Made by a program: the position numbers and the translations under genes. The notes beneath the pieces were generated by a model, which worked only from the letters and a program-made list of their open reading frames with translations, did no database searches and was not told the DNA's origin. Below, piece by piece: positions 1 through 7,760 of a stretch of 33,867 bases of DNA. The DNA comes from Rickettsiales bacterium (GTDB lineage: Bacteria; Pseudomonadota; Alphaproteobacteria; Rickettsiales; SXRF01), in assembly GCA_005792635.1 (NCBI GenBank), contig SXRF01000100.1:1-33867 (forward strand). The letters run 5' to 3'. Positions within the stretch are counted from its first letter, which is position 1; every line of letters starts with the position of its first letter.

Positions 1-983
1 ACCGCACCCGCCTGACCCATCGGCTTGAGGTGTCGCAACTGGCGCGGGGGTTGTGTCGCAGCTTGCGGCTGAATGAGGATTTGGCGGAGGCACTCGCCCT
101 TGCTCATGATTTGGGGCATACGCCGTTTGGACATGCTGGCGAGGACGCGCTGGGCGAAGCGATGCAGCCTTATGGTGGCTTTGACCACAACGCCCACACT
201 ATCAAGCTGCTGACGCGGTTGGAGCAAAAATACGCCGAGTTTGACGGACTGAATTTGACATGGGAAACGCTAGAAGGTGTGGCAAAACATAACGGGCCAA
301 TTTTGCATCTGCCCCGCGAAATCGCTGAGTATAACTCGCGGCATGATTTGGAATGTGGAACTTATGCCAGCGCGGAGGCGCAAATTGCCTCGCTTGCCGA
401 TGATATTGCCTATAATAATCACGATATTGACGACGGAATTCGCGCTGGTTTGCTCACCATCTCGCAGCTTGACGAAGTGCCAGAAGTGGCGGAAATTTTT
501 CGCGCTGTGCAGAAGAAATATCCAGCTATAGAGGAAGCGCGGTTGACACATGAAGGCATTCGCCGCCTGATTAACCTGATGGTTACGGATTTGGTGGCGC
601 AAACGCGCATAAATATCGCTGAATATAACATAAAAACTGTGGATGATGTTCGCGCACTCGGCAAGCCGCTGGTGTTTTTTTCGCCGTCAATGCAGGAGAC
701 CAACCGCAAATTGCAAGCCTTCCTCATGCAGAATATGTATCGCCATTATAAGGTGAACCGCATGGCGAGCAAGGCTTCCCGCGTGGTGCGCGAGTTGTTT
801 GATTTTTTTGTGAGTGAGCCAGAATGCTTGCCTGATGCGTGGCGCAAGCAAACGGACGGCGTTAAAACCACAAAAACTGCCGAAGTCGTCGCTGATTTCA
901 TTGCGGGCATGACCGACCGCTTCGCGCTGGACGAATATCGCCGCGTGTTTGATGTGCAGGCGCGAAGCTGGCTGGGGCGGTAA
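1..983 (+). CDS. dgt: Deoxyguanosinetriphosphate triphosphohydrolase-like protein (5' end outside window)
   Basis: HD-domain dNTP triphosphohydrolase; the family converts dGTP or other dNTPs to the deoxynucleoside plus triphosphate in the cytoplasm. The ORF track begins at a GTG at base 30, but the frame is open to the window edge (RTRLTHRLEV, a conserved family stretch), so this is a truncated gene and not a GTG start. The HD metal-site motif is visible as AHDLGHTPFGH, and later ASLADDIAYNNHD supplies further metal-binding acidic residues. It ends 3 bp before ispG and leads a close-packed operon with ispG, hscB and ogt. Substrate preference cannot be read from sequence; many alphaproteobacterial homologues are annotated only as dGTPase-like. 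Confidence 0.93.
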   Translation, partial: RTRLTHRLEVSQLARGLCRSLRLNEDLAEALALAHDLGHTPFGHAGEDALGEAMQPYGGFDHNAHTIKLLTRLEQKYAEFDGLNLTWETLEGVAKHNGPILHLPREIAEYNSRHDLECGTYASAEAQIASLADDIAYNNHDIDDGIRAGLLTISQLDEVPEVAEIFRAVQKKYPAIEEARLTHEGIRRLINLMVTDLVAQTRINIAEYNIKTVDDVRALGKPLVFFSPSMQETNRKLQAFLMQNMYRHYKVNRMASKASRVVRELFDFFVSEPECLPDAWRKQTDGVKTTKTAEVVADFIAGMTDRFALDEYRRVFDVQARSWLGR

Positions 984-986
984 AAA

Positions 987-2216
987 ATGACGATAACGCG
1001 CAGGAATTCACATAAAGTTTTGGTGGGTGGCGTATATGTTGGTGGCTATGCGCCTGATGCTGCGCCGATTATGGTGCAATCCATGACCAACACCGACACG
1101 GCGGATATTGCGGGAACTGTGGCGCAAGTTGCGGCACTGGCGCAGGCGGGTTCGGAGGTGGTTCGCATAACTGTGAATAACGAGGCGGCAGCGGCGGCAG
1201 TGCCAGAAATCCGCGCAAGGCTAGACGCGCTGGGCGTTCGCGTGCCGTTGGTTGGCGATTTTCACTATAACGGGCATACGCTGCTGAATAATTTCCCCGA
1301 TATGGCGGTTGCCCTTGCGAAATATCGCATAAATCCCGGAAATGTTGGCTTTGCCGATAAGCATGACACGCAGTTTGGGAGCATGATTGAGGCGGCGATT
1401 AAATATGATAAACCTGTCCGCATTGGCGTTAATTGGGGCAGCCTTGACCAAGCCATGCTAGCGCGGGTGATGGATGAAAATTCTAAACTCAAAGAGCCGC
1501 TGGACGCTGGCGCAGTGGCGCGGGAAGCGTTGGTGCGCTCGGCGGTGGAAAGTGCGCTGGCGGCGGAAAAAATCGGGCTGGCAGCGAACAAAATCATCCT
1601 TTCCTGCAAGGTTAGTCGCGTTCAGGATTTGATATTGGTTTATCGTGAATTGGCGGTTCGCTGCGCCTATCCGCTGCATCTTGGGCTGACCGAGGCGGGC
1701 ATGGGCAGCAAGGGGATTGTGGCTAGCACCGCCGCGCTATCTGTTTTGTTGCAAGAAGGCATTGGCGACACTATCCGCATTTCGCTAACGCCAGAGCCAA
1801 ATGGAGATCGGACACAGGAAGTGCGCGTGGCGCAGGAGATTTTGCAGAGTATGGGGCTTCGCGCCTTCACCCCGCAAGTCACCGCTTGCCCTGGTTGTGG
1901 GCGCACGACCAGCACAGTTTTTCAGGAATTGGCGGATAAAATCCAGAGCTATCTTCGCGCACAAATGCCAATTTGGAAGGGCAAATATAGCGGTGTGGAA
2001 AATATGAATGTCGCGGTTATGGGCTGTATCGTGAACGGGCCGGGGGAAAGCAAACACGCCAATATCGGAATCAGCCTGCCCGGAACGGGCGAAAGCCCCG
2101 CCGCGCCCGTGTTTGTGGATGGCGCGAAAACTGTGACCTTGCGCGGTGCAAAAATTGCCGAGGAATTTCAGGCAATTGTTGAGGAATATGTGCAGCGCAA
2201 ATATGGTGCAAAATAG
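987..2216 (+). CDS. ispG: 4-hydroxy-3-methylbut-2-en-1-yl diphosphate synthase (flavodoxin)
   Basis: Penultimate step of the MEP (non-mevalonate) isoprenoid pathway: converts 2-C-methyl-D-erythritol 2,4-cyclodiphosphate to HMBPP with a [4Fe-4S] cluster. The 409-residue product has an N-terminal TIM-barrel part ([11 protein letters not shown] near residue 29). The C-terminal cluster domain has the expected ligands: C301 and C304 in CPGCGRT, C347 in [11 protein letters not shown], and E354. Length fits the two-domain bacterial type. The ATG lies 3 bp after the dgt stop, and hscB starts on the base after its stop, so the genes are probably co-transcribed and coupled. Pairing an Fe-S enzyme with the Fe-S co-chaperone hscB is suggestive but not proof of a functional link. 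Confidence 0.97.
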   Translation: MTITRRNSHKVLVGGVYVGGYAPDAAPIMVQSMTNTDTADIAGTVAQVAALAQAGSEVVRITVNNEAAAAAVPEIRARLDALGVRVPLVGDFHYNGHTLLNNFPDMAVALAKYRINPGNVGFADKHDTQFGSMIEAAIKYDKPVRIGVNWGSLDQAMLARVMDENSKLKEPLDAGAVAREALVRSAVESALAAEKIGLAANKIILSCKVSRVQDLILVYRELAVRCAYPLHLGLTEAGMGSKGIVASTAALSVLLQEGIGDTIRISLTPEPNGDRTQEVRVAQEILQSMGLRAFTPQVTACPGCGRTTSTVFQELADKIQSYLRAQMPIWKGKYSGVENMNVAVMGCIVNGPGESKHANIGISLPGTGESPAAPVFVDGAKTVTLRGAKIAEEFQAIVEEYVQRKYGAK

Positions 2217-2660
2217 ATGTCTTTTTTTGATTTACTGAATATTCCGCCAGAATTTGAGCTAGACATAGCCGCGCTGGAAGTCGCGTATTTCAAGGCGCAG
2301 CGGCAGTTTCACCCCGATCGTTTTGTGGGCAAACCCGCCGCTGAAAAACTGGCGGCAATGCAAAAATCAATGGATATAAATCAGGCTTATGAAACACTGA
2401 AAAACCCGCTGAAACGCGCTGAATATCTGTTGTCATTGCAAGGCATTATGGTCGGAACGAATAGCGACACAGTAAAACCATCAGCGGAAATTTTGATGGA
2501 GGTGATGGAGCTGCGCGAAAATGAGGCGAATGCGGACGAAGTAAAGGAGCTAATAGCCAGCTCCAACGCATTAATCGCCGATTATTTCAAAGCCAAAAAT
2601 TTTGCGGCAATGGCGCAGGAAACCTTGCGCCTTGGTTATTTGCGGAAGATGGTGGAGTAG
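2217..2660 (+). CDS. hscB: Fe-S cluster assembly co-chaperone HscB (J-protein)
   Basis: J-domain co-chaperone that delivers the IscU scaffold to the HscA chaperone and stimulates its ATPase during Fe-S cluster transfer. The 147-residue product has the J-domain HPD triad at residues 32-34 (QFHPDRF), then NQAYETLKNPLKRAEYLL, a typical J-domain helix IV region. A C-terminal helical part for IscU binding follows. The ATG directly abuts the ispG TAG. No other isc genes are in the window, so this copy is separated from the usual iscU-hscB-hscA cluster, at least on this side. Length is slightly short of the common 165-175 residues. Confidence 0.9.
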   Translation: MSFFDLLNIPPEFELDIAALEVAYFKAQRQFHPDRFVGKPAAEKLAAMQKSMDINQAYETLKNPLKRAEYLLSLQGIMVGTNSDTVKPSAEILMEVMELRENEANADEVKELIASSNALIADYFKAKNFAAMAQETLRLGYLRKMVE

Positions 2661-2667
2661 GGCGGTC

Positions 2668-3132
2668 ATGTATCAAAAAATAATCACCTCACCAATTGGC
2701 AATTTGCAGCTTGTGGCTTCAGACGCGGGGCTGCGGGCGGTGAATTTTGACGGCAAATTCTGGGACAATGCAGAGGAAAAACCGAGCCATCATATCTTGC
2801 TTAAAGCCGAAAAACAGCTTGGCGAATATTTTGCGGGAAAGCGCAAAGAGTTTGAGATAAAGCTGGAAATGCGCGGCACAGTTTTTCAGATAAATGCTTG
2901 GCGGATTTTGCAAAAAATCCCTTACGGAGAAACTGTTTCCTACGGTCAGCAAGCCGCGCAAATTGGCGACAGCAAAAAAGCCCGCCCTATTGGTGTTGCT
3001 AATTCGCGCAACCCAATACCCATTATTGTTCCCTGTCACCGCGTCGTCGGCGCGTCAGGTGCGCTTACTGGCTATGCTGGCGGGCTTGCCATCAAGCAAT
3101 TCTTGTTGGATTTAGAAGCTATAGTAATTTGA
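2668..3132 (+). CDS. ogt: Methylated-DNA--protein-cysteine S-methyltransferase
   Basis: Suicide repair protein that moves the methyl group from O6-methylguanine (or O4-methylthymine) to its own cysteine. The active-site motif PCHRV is at residues 122-126 (C123), preceded by YGETVSYGQQAAQIG and ANSRNPIPII, all typical of the C-terminal Ada/Ogt domain. The track ORF starts at 2602 inside hscB; I use ATG 2668 because it follows a GGAGTAGGG ribosome-binding stretch and gives a normal 154-residue protein beginning MYQKIITSP. It sits 7 bp after hscB as last gene of the dgt operon. A palindromic repeat follows. The choice between the names ogt and mgt is arbitrary here. Confidence 0.92.
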   Translation: MYQKIITSPIGNLQLVASDAGLRAVNFDGKFWDNAEEKPSHHILLKAEKQLGEYFAGKRKEFEIKLEMRGTVFQINAWRILQKIPYGETVSYGQQAAQIGDSKKARPIGVANSRNPIPIIVPCHRVVGASGALTGYAGGLAIKQFLLDLEAIVI

Positions 3133-3151
3133 TTTAATAAGCACCAGTTTT

Positions 3152-3236
3152 CGTCATTGCGAAGCGAAGCTGAAGCAATCCAGAAACTATCAACAAGCTG
3201 GATTGCCGCGTCGGCTACGACCTCCTCGCAATGACG
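3152..3236. repeat. Palindromic interspersed repeat, CGTCATTGCGA family
   Basis: An 85-bp imperfect palindrome between the convergent genes ogt and leuA. The outer arms CGTCATTGCGA (3152-3162) and TCGCAATGACG (3226-3236) are perfect 11-bp inverted repeats. Inner arms GCAATCCAG (3175-3183) and CTGGATTGC (3198-3206) are perfect too. Elements of this look are widespread in Rickettsiales-like and other alphaproteobacterial genomes. The RNA would fold on either strand, so it might also stop transcription from both genes, although there is no T-tract. Confidence 0.8.
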
Positions 3237-3257
3237 GGTGGATGGGTAGTAAATCAT

Positions 3258-4799
3258 TTATAGCGGCGGCAGCAAGCCTTCGCTCTCGTTAACCCTTTGC
3301 AATTTGCACAATGCGCTGATGTAGGCAAGGGCGGAGGCGACGACAGTGTCAATATTCGCGCTATTGCCGTTCACGATTTTTCCGTCCTCGGTTTCAAGGC
3401 GAACTGTAACCTCAGCCTGCGCGTCCGTTCCTTGCGTGATGGCGTTCACCTGATAAAGCTTGAGCGTTGCCGTGTGCGGCACAAGGGCGCGGATGGCGTT
3501 AAACGCCGCGTCCACAGGGCCGTTACCCTCCACCGTTACGCGGCGGATTTCGCCATTCACACGCAGGCAAAGCATAGCCGTTTGCGGCCCAACAGTGCCG
3601 CAAGTTATGTGCAGTGATTCCAGCAAAATAGCGTCATCGCGGCGGGATTCGGTGTCCAGCAGCGCGATCAAATCCTCGTCATAAATGTCTTTTTTCTTAT
3701 CCGCCAAGTCTTTGAACCGCGCAAAAGCCTCCTCCAGCGCGTTATCGCCCAGAACAAAGCCCAGCTGCGCGATTTTGTCCTTAAAAGCGTGGCGACCAGA
3801 ATGCTTGCCCATAACCAAGTTTGACTTGGCAAGCCCAACCGATTCAGGGGTCATAATCTCATAAGTTCCCGCGTGTTTCAGCACGCCGTCTTGATGGATG
3901 CCCGACTCATGGGCGAAGGCATTCGCGCCGACAATCGCCTTGTTCACCTGTACCAATGCGCCCGTGATGTTTTGAATAAGGCGCGAGGCGCGGATGATGT
4001 GCGTGCTGTCAATATTGGTTTTGAACGGATACATATCAGCGCGGGTTTTAATCGCCATCACCACTTCTTCAAGCGCGGTGTTGCCCGCCCGTTCGCCGAT
4101 GCCGTTTATGGTGCATTCAATTTGCCGTGCGCCGTGACGGATTGCGGCCAGCGAATTGGCGGTCGCCAAGCCCAAATCATTTTGGCAGTGGGTGGAAAAA
4201 ATCACCTTTTCCGCGCCTTTCGCCTTCTCAATCAAGGTTTTAATCAACAAACCATAGTCATCAGGCGTCGCATAACCCACAGTGTCAGGAATGTTAATAG
4301 TGGTCGCGCCCGATTTTATCGCCATTTCCACCGCTTTGATAAGGAAATCCGTCTCCGTGCGGGTTGCGTCCATCGCGCTCCACTCAACATTATCGGTGAA
4401 TTTGCGGGCGAGGGACACGCTGTCTTTAATCATCTCAAGGCAAGAGTCCTGCCCGATTTTATACTGATATTTCAAATGGATTTCGGAAGTGGACATGAAG
4501 GTATGAATCCGCCCGCGCTTGGCTGGTTTAATCGCCTCCGCCGCGCGTTCAATATCCGCCGATTTCGCCCGCGCCAGCGAGCAAACCACAGCGTTTTTAA
4601 CCTGCCCAGCAATCGCACGCACCGACTCAAAATCGCCATTACTCGCCATGGCAAAACCAGCCTCAATCACATCCACACCCATCGCGTCGAGCGTCTCCGC
4701 TACCATGATTTTTTCCTCTAAATTCATGGACATCCCTGGAGATTGCTCACCATCGCGCAAGGTGGTATCGAAAATGATAATTTGGTCTTGTTTGGTCAT
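3258..4799 (-). CDS. leuA: 2-isopropylmalate synthase
   Basis: First committed step of leucine synthesis: acetyl-CoA plus 2-oxoisovalerate gives 2-isopropylmalate. The 513-residue product has the catalytic [12 protein letters not shown] motif (residues 11-22), the metal site in THCQNDLG (about 203-210), CTINGIGERAGNTALEE, and a C-terminal LeuA regulatory domain (from about 380) that normally binds leucine for feedback inhibition. Many homologues have HxH at the metal site; here the second position is Gln (HCQ), a variant I believe occurs in other LeuA lineages. The start is the ATG after TTTAGAGAAAAC. It lies 35 bp downstream of brnA, and its first 30 codons are duplicated upstream of brnT (see 5432-5524). 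It is probably transcribed with, or through, the toxin-antitoxin module. Confidence 0.96.
   Translation of the reverse strand: MTKQDQIIIFDTTLRDGEQSPGMSMNLEEKIMVAETLDAMGVDVIEAGFAMASNGDFESVRAIAGQVKNAVVCSLARAKSADIERAAEAIKPAKRGRIHTFMSTSEIHLKYQYKIGQDSCLEMIKDSVSLARKFTDNVEWSAMDATRTETDFLIKAVEMAIKSGATTINIPDTVGYATPDDYGLLIKTLIEKAKGAEKVIFSTHCQNDLGLATANSLAAIRHGARQIECTINGIGERAGNTALEEVVMAIKTRADMYPFKTNIDSTHIIRASRLIQNITGALVQVNKAIVGANAFAHESGIHQDGVLKHAGTYEIMTPESVGLAKSNLVMGKHSGRHAFKDKIAQLGFVLGDNALEEAFARFKDLADKKKDIYDEDLIALLDTESRRDDAILLESLHITCGTVGPQTAMLCLRVNGEIRRVTVEGNGPVDAAFNAIRALVPHTATLKLYQVNAITQGTDAQAEVTVRLETEDGKIVNGNSANIDTVVASALAYISALCKLQRVNESEGLLPPL
4710..4733. repeat. 24-bp direct repeat, copy 1 (inside leuA)
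   Basis: This 24-bp stretch inside codons about 22-30 of leuA is identical to 5438-5461, exactly 728 bp away. It marks the downstream edge of the duplicated leuA 5' segment and so the likely recombination point at which the brnTA-bearing segment was joined. Identity breaks off at both sides (T versus A before it, C versus A after it). Confidence 0.85.
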
Positions 4800-4834
4800 G
4801 TTTTCTCTAAATTTTTGAAAGTTATTTTTTATTC

Positions 4835-5161
4835 CTAAACCCTATGCTCCTGCACCAGCATATAGGCTTTTAGGACGGAGTTTATGGTTGCTTGGCAGTC
4901 ATCGCCTAGGTTTTTGTAAAATGATATAACGTCGTTGTCTAGTGCCATGCCGACTAATTTTTTTGAAGAATCAGCAAATATAACATTATTCCAAAAGCTA
5001 TCATTGCTAAAATTCACATCATCCGTGGCTGCGATTTTATCCGCTTCGGATTGACTCATGCTCTGCAAATATCCCCAATTCGTGCCAGTATTCCCAGCCT
5101 CACGAAGTTTTCGCAATTCTTCAGGCGTATAGCGTTTTATAGATTCGTTCTTCTCTGACAT
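4835..5161 (-). CDS. brnA: BrnA-family antitoxin
   Basis: Antitoxin of a type II module; family members neutralise BrnT and repress their own promoter through a ribbon-helix-helix-like C-terminal region. The 108-residue product has an N-terminal [14 protein letters not shown] stretch typical of the DUF4415/BrnA family, a central region, and the C-terminal GDDCQATINSVLKAYM that matches the DNA-binding part of BrnA proteins. It overlaps the brnT 3' end by 41 bp, which is normal toxin-first BrnTA order, and is followed 35 bp later by leuA. The middle (NDSFWNNVIFADSSKKLVG) is more divergent than I expect from family members, so exact specificity is unknown. Confidence 0.8.
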   Translation of the reverse strand: MSEKNESIKRYTPEELRKLREAGNTGTNWGYLQSMSQSEADKIAATDDVNFSNDSFWNNVIFADSSKKLVGMALDNDVISFYKNLGDDCQATINSVLKAYMLVQEHRV

Positions 5162-5438
5162 GCGCCCTCCGTGCGGTTATAATGCGTATATTTTCGGCTC
5201 TTATTGTGTATATTACAGCAAATAATTTATTTTTCAACAGCCCAACGGTCACAAAACGCTTCTCTGCGGTTTCTGTATTGTGGCTTATATAGGTAAATCT
5301 TGTATATTCTTCAAATAGTTGAGATGCATCTATAAAGCTTATCTGTCTTTTTTCCAATGTTTGTTGGTACTTACCATCGTCCCACTCAAAGCCAGTATAA
5401 GCAGAGTTATCAATAGAATGATTGGAAATAATTAACAT
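5121..5438 (-). CDS. brnT: BrnT-family ribonuclease toxin
   Basis: RelE-like RNase toxin of the BrnT (DUF497) family, which arrests translation by cutting mRNA. The 105-residue product carries family hallmarks: [23 protein letters not shown] near the N-terminus, [18 protein letters not shown] in the middle, and the C-terminal [17 protein letters not shown]. Its ATG overlaps the stop of the upstream leuA remnant (reading AAATGTTAA), and its ribosome-binding site appears to be GAGGAAAA in that remnant, so translation is likely coupled to it. It is a complete module with brnA and carries no integrase or transposase. Confidence 0.83.
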   Translation of the reverse strand: MLIISNHSIDNSAYTGFEWDDGKYQQTLEKRQISFIDASQLFEEYTRFTYISHNTETAEKRFVTVGLLKNKLFAVIYTIRAENIRIITARRAHVREERIYKTLYA

Positions 5439-5524
5439 TTTTCCTCTAAATTCATGGACATACCCGGAGATTGCTCCCCATCGCGGAGTGTAGTGTCAAA
5501 AATGATGATTTGGTCTTGAGTCAT
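5432..5524 (-). pseudogene. leuA': Duplicated leuA 5' end (30-codon remnant) leading brnTA
   Basis: Not in the ORF track. The reading frame starts at ATG 5524 and encodes 30 residues ([20 protein letters not shown] then [10 protein letters not shown]) before a TAA that overlaps the brnT start. Residues 1-29 match the N-terminus of the intact LeuA except for one missing Lys. Compared by hand, the two DNA copies show 11 base substitutions, all synonymous, plus the one-codon indel, while the last 24 bp are identical. The leader has its own AGAGGAAAAACC ribosome-binding stretch. It may still be translated and may set brnT expression, so 'pseudogene' refers to its lost LeuA function only. Confidence 0.85.
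5438..5461. repeat. 24-bp direct repeat, copy 2 (end of leuA remnant)
   Basis: Identical to 4710-4733. Here the matching DNA ends within the brnT start codon, so the repeat contains the brnT ribosome-binding site. Its position defines the 728-bp unit that holds the BrnTA module plus one leuA 5' end. Confidence 0.85.
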
Positions 5525-5840
5525 GGTTTTTCCTCTGTTTGAGGAAGAAAACTAGCGCAAAGACGCACAAATTACAACAGGGAAAAACGGCGTAACTAAC
5601 ATTGCGCAATCATTGTCATACCAGCGGAAGCTGGTATCCAGTCTTTCTTCTGTGCTGGATGCCACATAGCTTATTTTGTAACGATTTTTTTGCAAAAATC
5701 TAACAAAATCTAGCTTCTGGCATGACAAGAATTATAGTGCGTAAGGTGAGATCGTAAGATTTTACCTTTTCAAGCAGCTCATATTGCCGTATCATCCTGC
5801 AAGAAAAACCAAGAAAAATATCTAGAATTGGGAGAAAACT
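5525..5840. other. Intergenic region between leuA'-brnTA and the patatin-like gene
   Basis: 316 bp without a gene. It must hold divergent promoters for the leuA'-brnT-brnA-leuA unit and for the patatin-rsmA-kdsB unit, but I see no convincing -35/-10 pair. It contains a perfect palindrome ATTGCGCAAT (5601-5610), a dispersed palindromic repeat (5613-5728), and a CTTACG direct repeat on the minus strand (about 5739-5757) that loosely resembles the stress-island motif but with 13-bp spacing. Confidence 0.6.
5613..5728. repeat. Palindromic dispersed repeat, TTGTCAT...ATGACAA family
   Basis: A 116-bp element bounded by TTGTCAT and ATGACAA. The left half folds on itself (ACCAGC GGAA GCTGGT), and the arms TATCCAG/CTGGATGCC pair around the centre. 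It has the same plan as the elements at 15281-15385, 24099-24187 and 24233-24346. No ORF; probably a MITE-like or REP-like element. Confidence 0.7.
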
Positions 5841-6887
5841 ATGTCAGCCCGTGCAAAATCTAGCAAAAAAATCAACTTGGCTCTGCAAGGTGGCGGGGCG
5901 CATGGGGCTTATACTTGGGGCGTTTTGGACAGGTTGCTTGAGGAGGAAAAACTCACCATAGAAGGCATCAGCGGCACGAGTGCGGGAGCGATGAACGCTG
6001 CTATGCTGGTTAATGGCTTTGTGCAGGGCGGAAATATTGGCGCGAAGGAGATGCTGGAGACCTTCTGGCGGCGGGTTAGTGATGTTGGCGCGTTCAGCCC
6101 GATGCACAAAAACCCGCTGGAAAGGATGCTAACGGGCTGGAATCTGGATATGTCGCCGACCTATCACATGATGGATTTTCTAAGCCGTACCTTTTCGCCC
6201 TATCAGCTAAACCCGCTGGGAATTAACCCGATGTCAGCGATTATTGACGAATTGTTGGACGCAGAAGCGGTTAATAATTGCTGTATTATCAAGCTGTTTA
6301 TCGCGGCGACGCATGTGGCAAGCGGGCAAGCGCGAGTTTTCCATTGTCATGAAATAACCCGCGATGTTCTGCTCGCCTCCGCTTGCATTCCATTTATGTT
6401 TCAAGCGGTGGAAATTGAAGGCGAGGAATATTGGGACGGTGGTTATATGGGCAATCCCGCCATCTGGCCGCTGATTTATAACTGCGCCAGCGAGGATGTG
6501 GTTCTTGTACAGATAAACCCGATCCACCGCGATGCTGTTCCGCGCTCGGCGAATGAAATCATCAATCGCCTGAACGAAATAACCTTTAATTCCAGCCTGA
6601 TTGCCGAGATGCGGGCGATTGATTTTGTTTCTAAATTAATCCACGAGGATAAATTGGAGCATGGAAAATATAAGGATATGCGGATGCACTTAATTTATTC
6701 CGCAGACGAAATGAAACATTTGAACGCTTCCAGCAAATCAAACGCGGACTTGGATTTTTTCCTGCATCTAAAAGAAATTGGGCGCACGGCGGCGGATGAT
6801 TGGCTTAAACAAAACTGGGCGCATATCGGCGAAAAATCCACGCTAGATATTCGTGATAAATTCCTTTCCACAAAACCAAAAAAGTAA
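5841..6887 (+). CDS. Patatin-like phospholipase family protein
   Basis: Predicted serine lipid acyl hydrolase. The 348-residue product has the three patatin elements: oxyanion-hole glycine motif QGGGAHG (residues 16-22), nucleophile elbow GTSAG (Ser47), and catalytic Asp in DGGYMGNP (Asp199), giving a Ser-Asp dyad. No signal peptide or membrane segment is evident, so it is likely cytoplasmic or membrane-peripheral. The substrate cannot be named; relatives act on phospholipids or acylglycerols. The start follows GGGAGAAAACT, a clear ribosome-binding site. It is 3 bp from rsmA, and so heads an operon with rsmA and kdsB. Confidence 0.88.
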   Translation: MSARAKSSKKINLALQGGGAHGAYTWGVLDRLLEEEKLTIEGISGTSAGAMNAAMLVNGFVQGGNIGAKEMLETFWRRVSDVGAFSPMHKNPLERMLTGWNLDMSPTYHMMDFLSRTFSPYQLNPLGINPMSAIIDELLDAEAVNNCCIIKLFIAATHVASGQARVFHCHEITRDVLLASACIPFMFQAVEIEGEEYWDGGYMGNPAIWPLIYNCASEDVVLVQINPIHRDAVPRSANEIINRLNEITFNSSLIAEMRAIDFVSKLIHEDKLEHGKYKDMRMHLIYSADEMKHLNASSKSNADLDFFLHLKEIGRTAADDWLKQNWAHIGEKSTLDIRDKFLSTKPKK

Positions 6888-6890
6888 CCA

Positions 6891-7760
6891 ATGCAACCAA
6901 AACTACCACCACTTAAAGAAGTAATTGCAAGGCACGGGCTTGGTGCGCGTAAGTCACTCGGGCAGCATTTTTTGCTGGACGAGGGGGTGACGGCGGAAAT
7001 TGCACGATATGCTGGCGATCTTTCTGGTTATAATGTGGTTGAAATCGGCTCAGGGCCGGGTGGGCTTACCCGTGCAATTTTGAACGCAGGCGCGAAAAGC
7101 CTGACTGTAGTGGAAAAGGACGACCGCGCAATTGCTATCATGCAAGAGCTGGCTGCTGCTTATGGCGCAAATGCTGGAAATTGCCGCCTTCAGGTAATTC
7201 ATGATGACGCGCTGAAAATAAATCTGCTGGAGGCAGTGCCGCACCCGCGCAAAATCATCGCCAACCTGCCATATAATATCGGAACGCAGCTTTTGCTAAA
7301 CTGGCTGGATGATGTTTATACGCACGGCGCGGAGGCCTATACCTCTCTCACCCTCATGTTTCAGGAGGAAGTGGCGCAGCGCATCATTGCCGCGCCTGAC
7401 ACTAGCGATTATGGGCGGTTGTCGGTGATTTGCCAGTTTCTATGCGATTGCCGCTATGATTTTCAGCTTCCGCCCGAAGCTTTCACGCCGCCGCCCAAGG
7501 TGCATTCGGCGGTTATAACGCTAACACCGCGCACGAAACCGCTATTTCCCGTCGCCAAAAAATCGTTGGAAAAAGTCGTTGCCGCTGCTTTTAACCAACG
7601 GCGAAAAATGCTGCGCGGTGGGCTTAAATCGCTCGGTGTTCCCGTGGAGGAATTGCTTGCAAAATCAGGAATAGATGGAACTTTGCGGGCAGAGGTTCTG
7701 ACTATCGACGATTTTTGCCGCTTGACGCAAGTTTATGAACAATTATCATCGCGCACATGA
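6891..7760 (+). CDS. rsmA: 16S rRNA (adenine1518/1519-N6)-dimethyltransferase
   Basis: SAM-dependent enzyme that dimethylates two adjacent adenines in the 3' hairpin of 16S rRNA during 30S maturation (also called KsgA). The 289-residue product starts with the typical [16 protein letters not shown], has the SAM site [10 protein letters not shown] (51-60), the catalytic NLPYNIG motif (125-131), and the C-terminal [17 protein letters not shown] of the rRNA-adenine dimethylase family. It lies 3 bp after the patatin gene, and its TGA overlaps the kdsB ATG (ATGA), suggesting translational coupling. Confidence 0.97.
   Translation: MQPKLPPLKEVIARHGLGARKSLGQHFLLDEGVTAEIARYAGDLSGYNVVEIGSGPGGLTRAILNAGAKSLTVVEKDDRAIAIMQELAAAYGANAGNCRLQVIHDDALKINLLEAVPHPRKIIANLPYNIGTQLLLNWLDDVYTHGAEAYTSLTLMFQEEVAQRIIAAPDTSDYGRLSVICQFLCDCRYDFQLPPEAFTPPPKVHSAVITLTPRTKPLFPVAKKSLEKVVAAAFNQRRKMLRGGLKSLGVPVEELLAKSGIDGTLRAEVLTIDDFCRLTQVYEQLSSRT

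Noticed and set aside
3072-3257. 61-aa minus-strand ORF over the palindromic repeat
   Set aside because: Consists of repeat sequence and the antisense of ogt; no independent support.
3873-4721. 282-aa plus-strand ORF opposite leuA
   Set aside because: It is the antisense of strongly conserved leuA, has no recognisable domain and no ribosome-binding site; a shadow caused by codon bias.
5739-5757. CTTACG direct repeat on the minus strand before the patatin-like gene
   Set aside because: Half-site spacing is 13 bp and orientation faces leuA' rather than the patatin gene; kept only as a remark.
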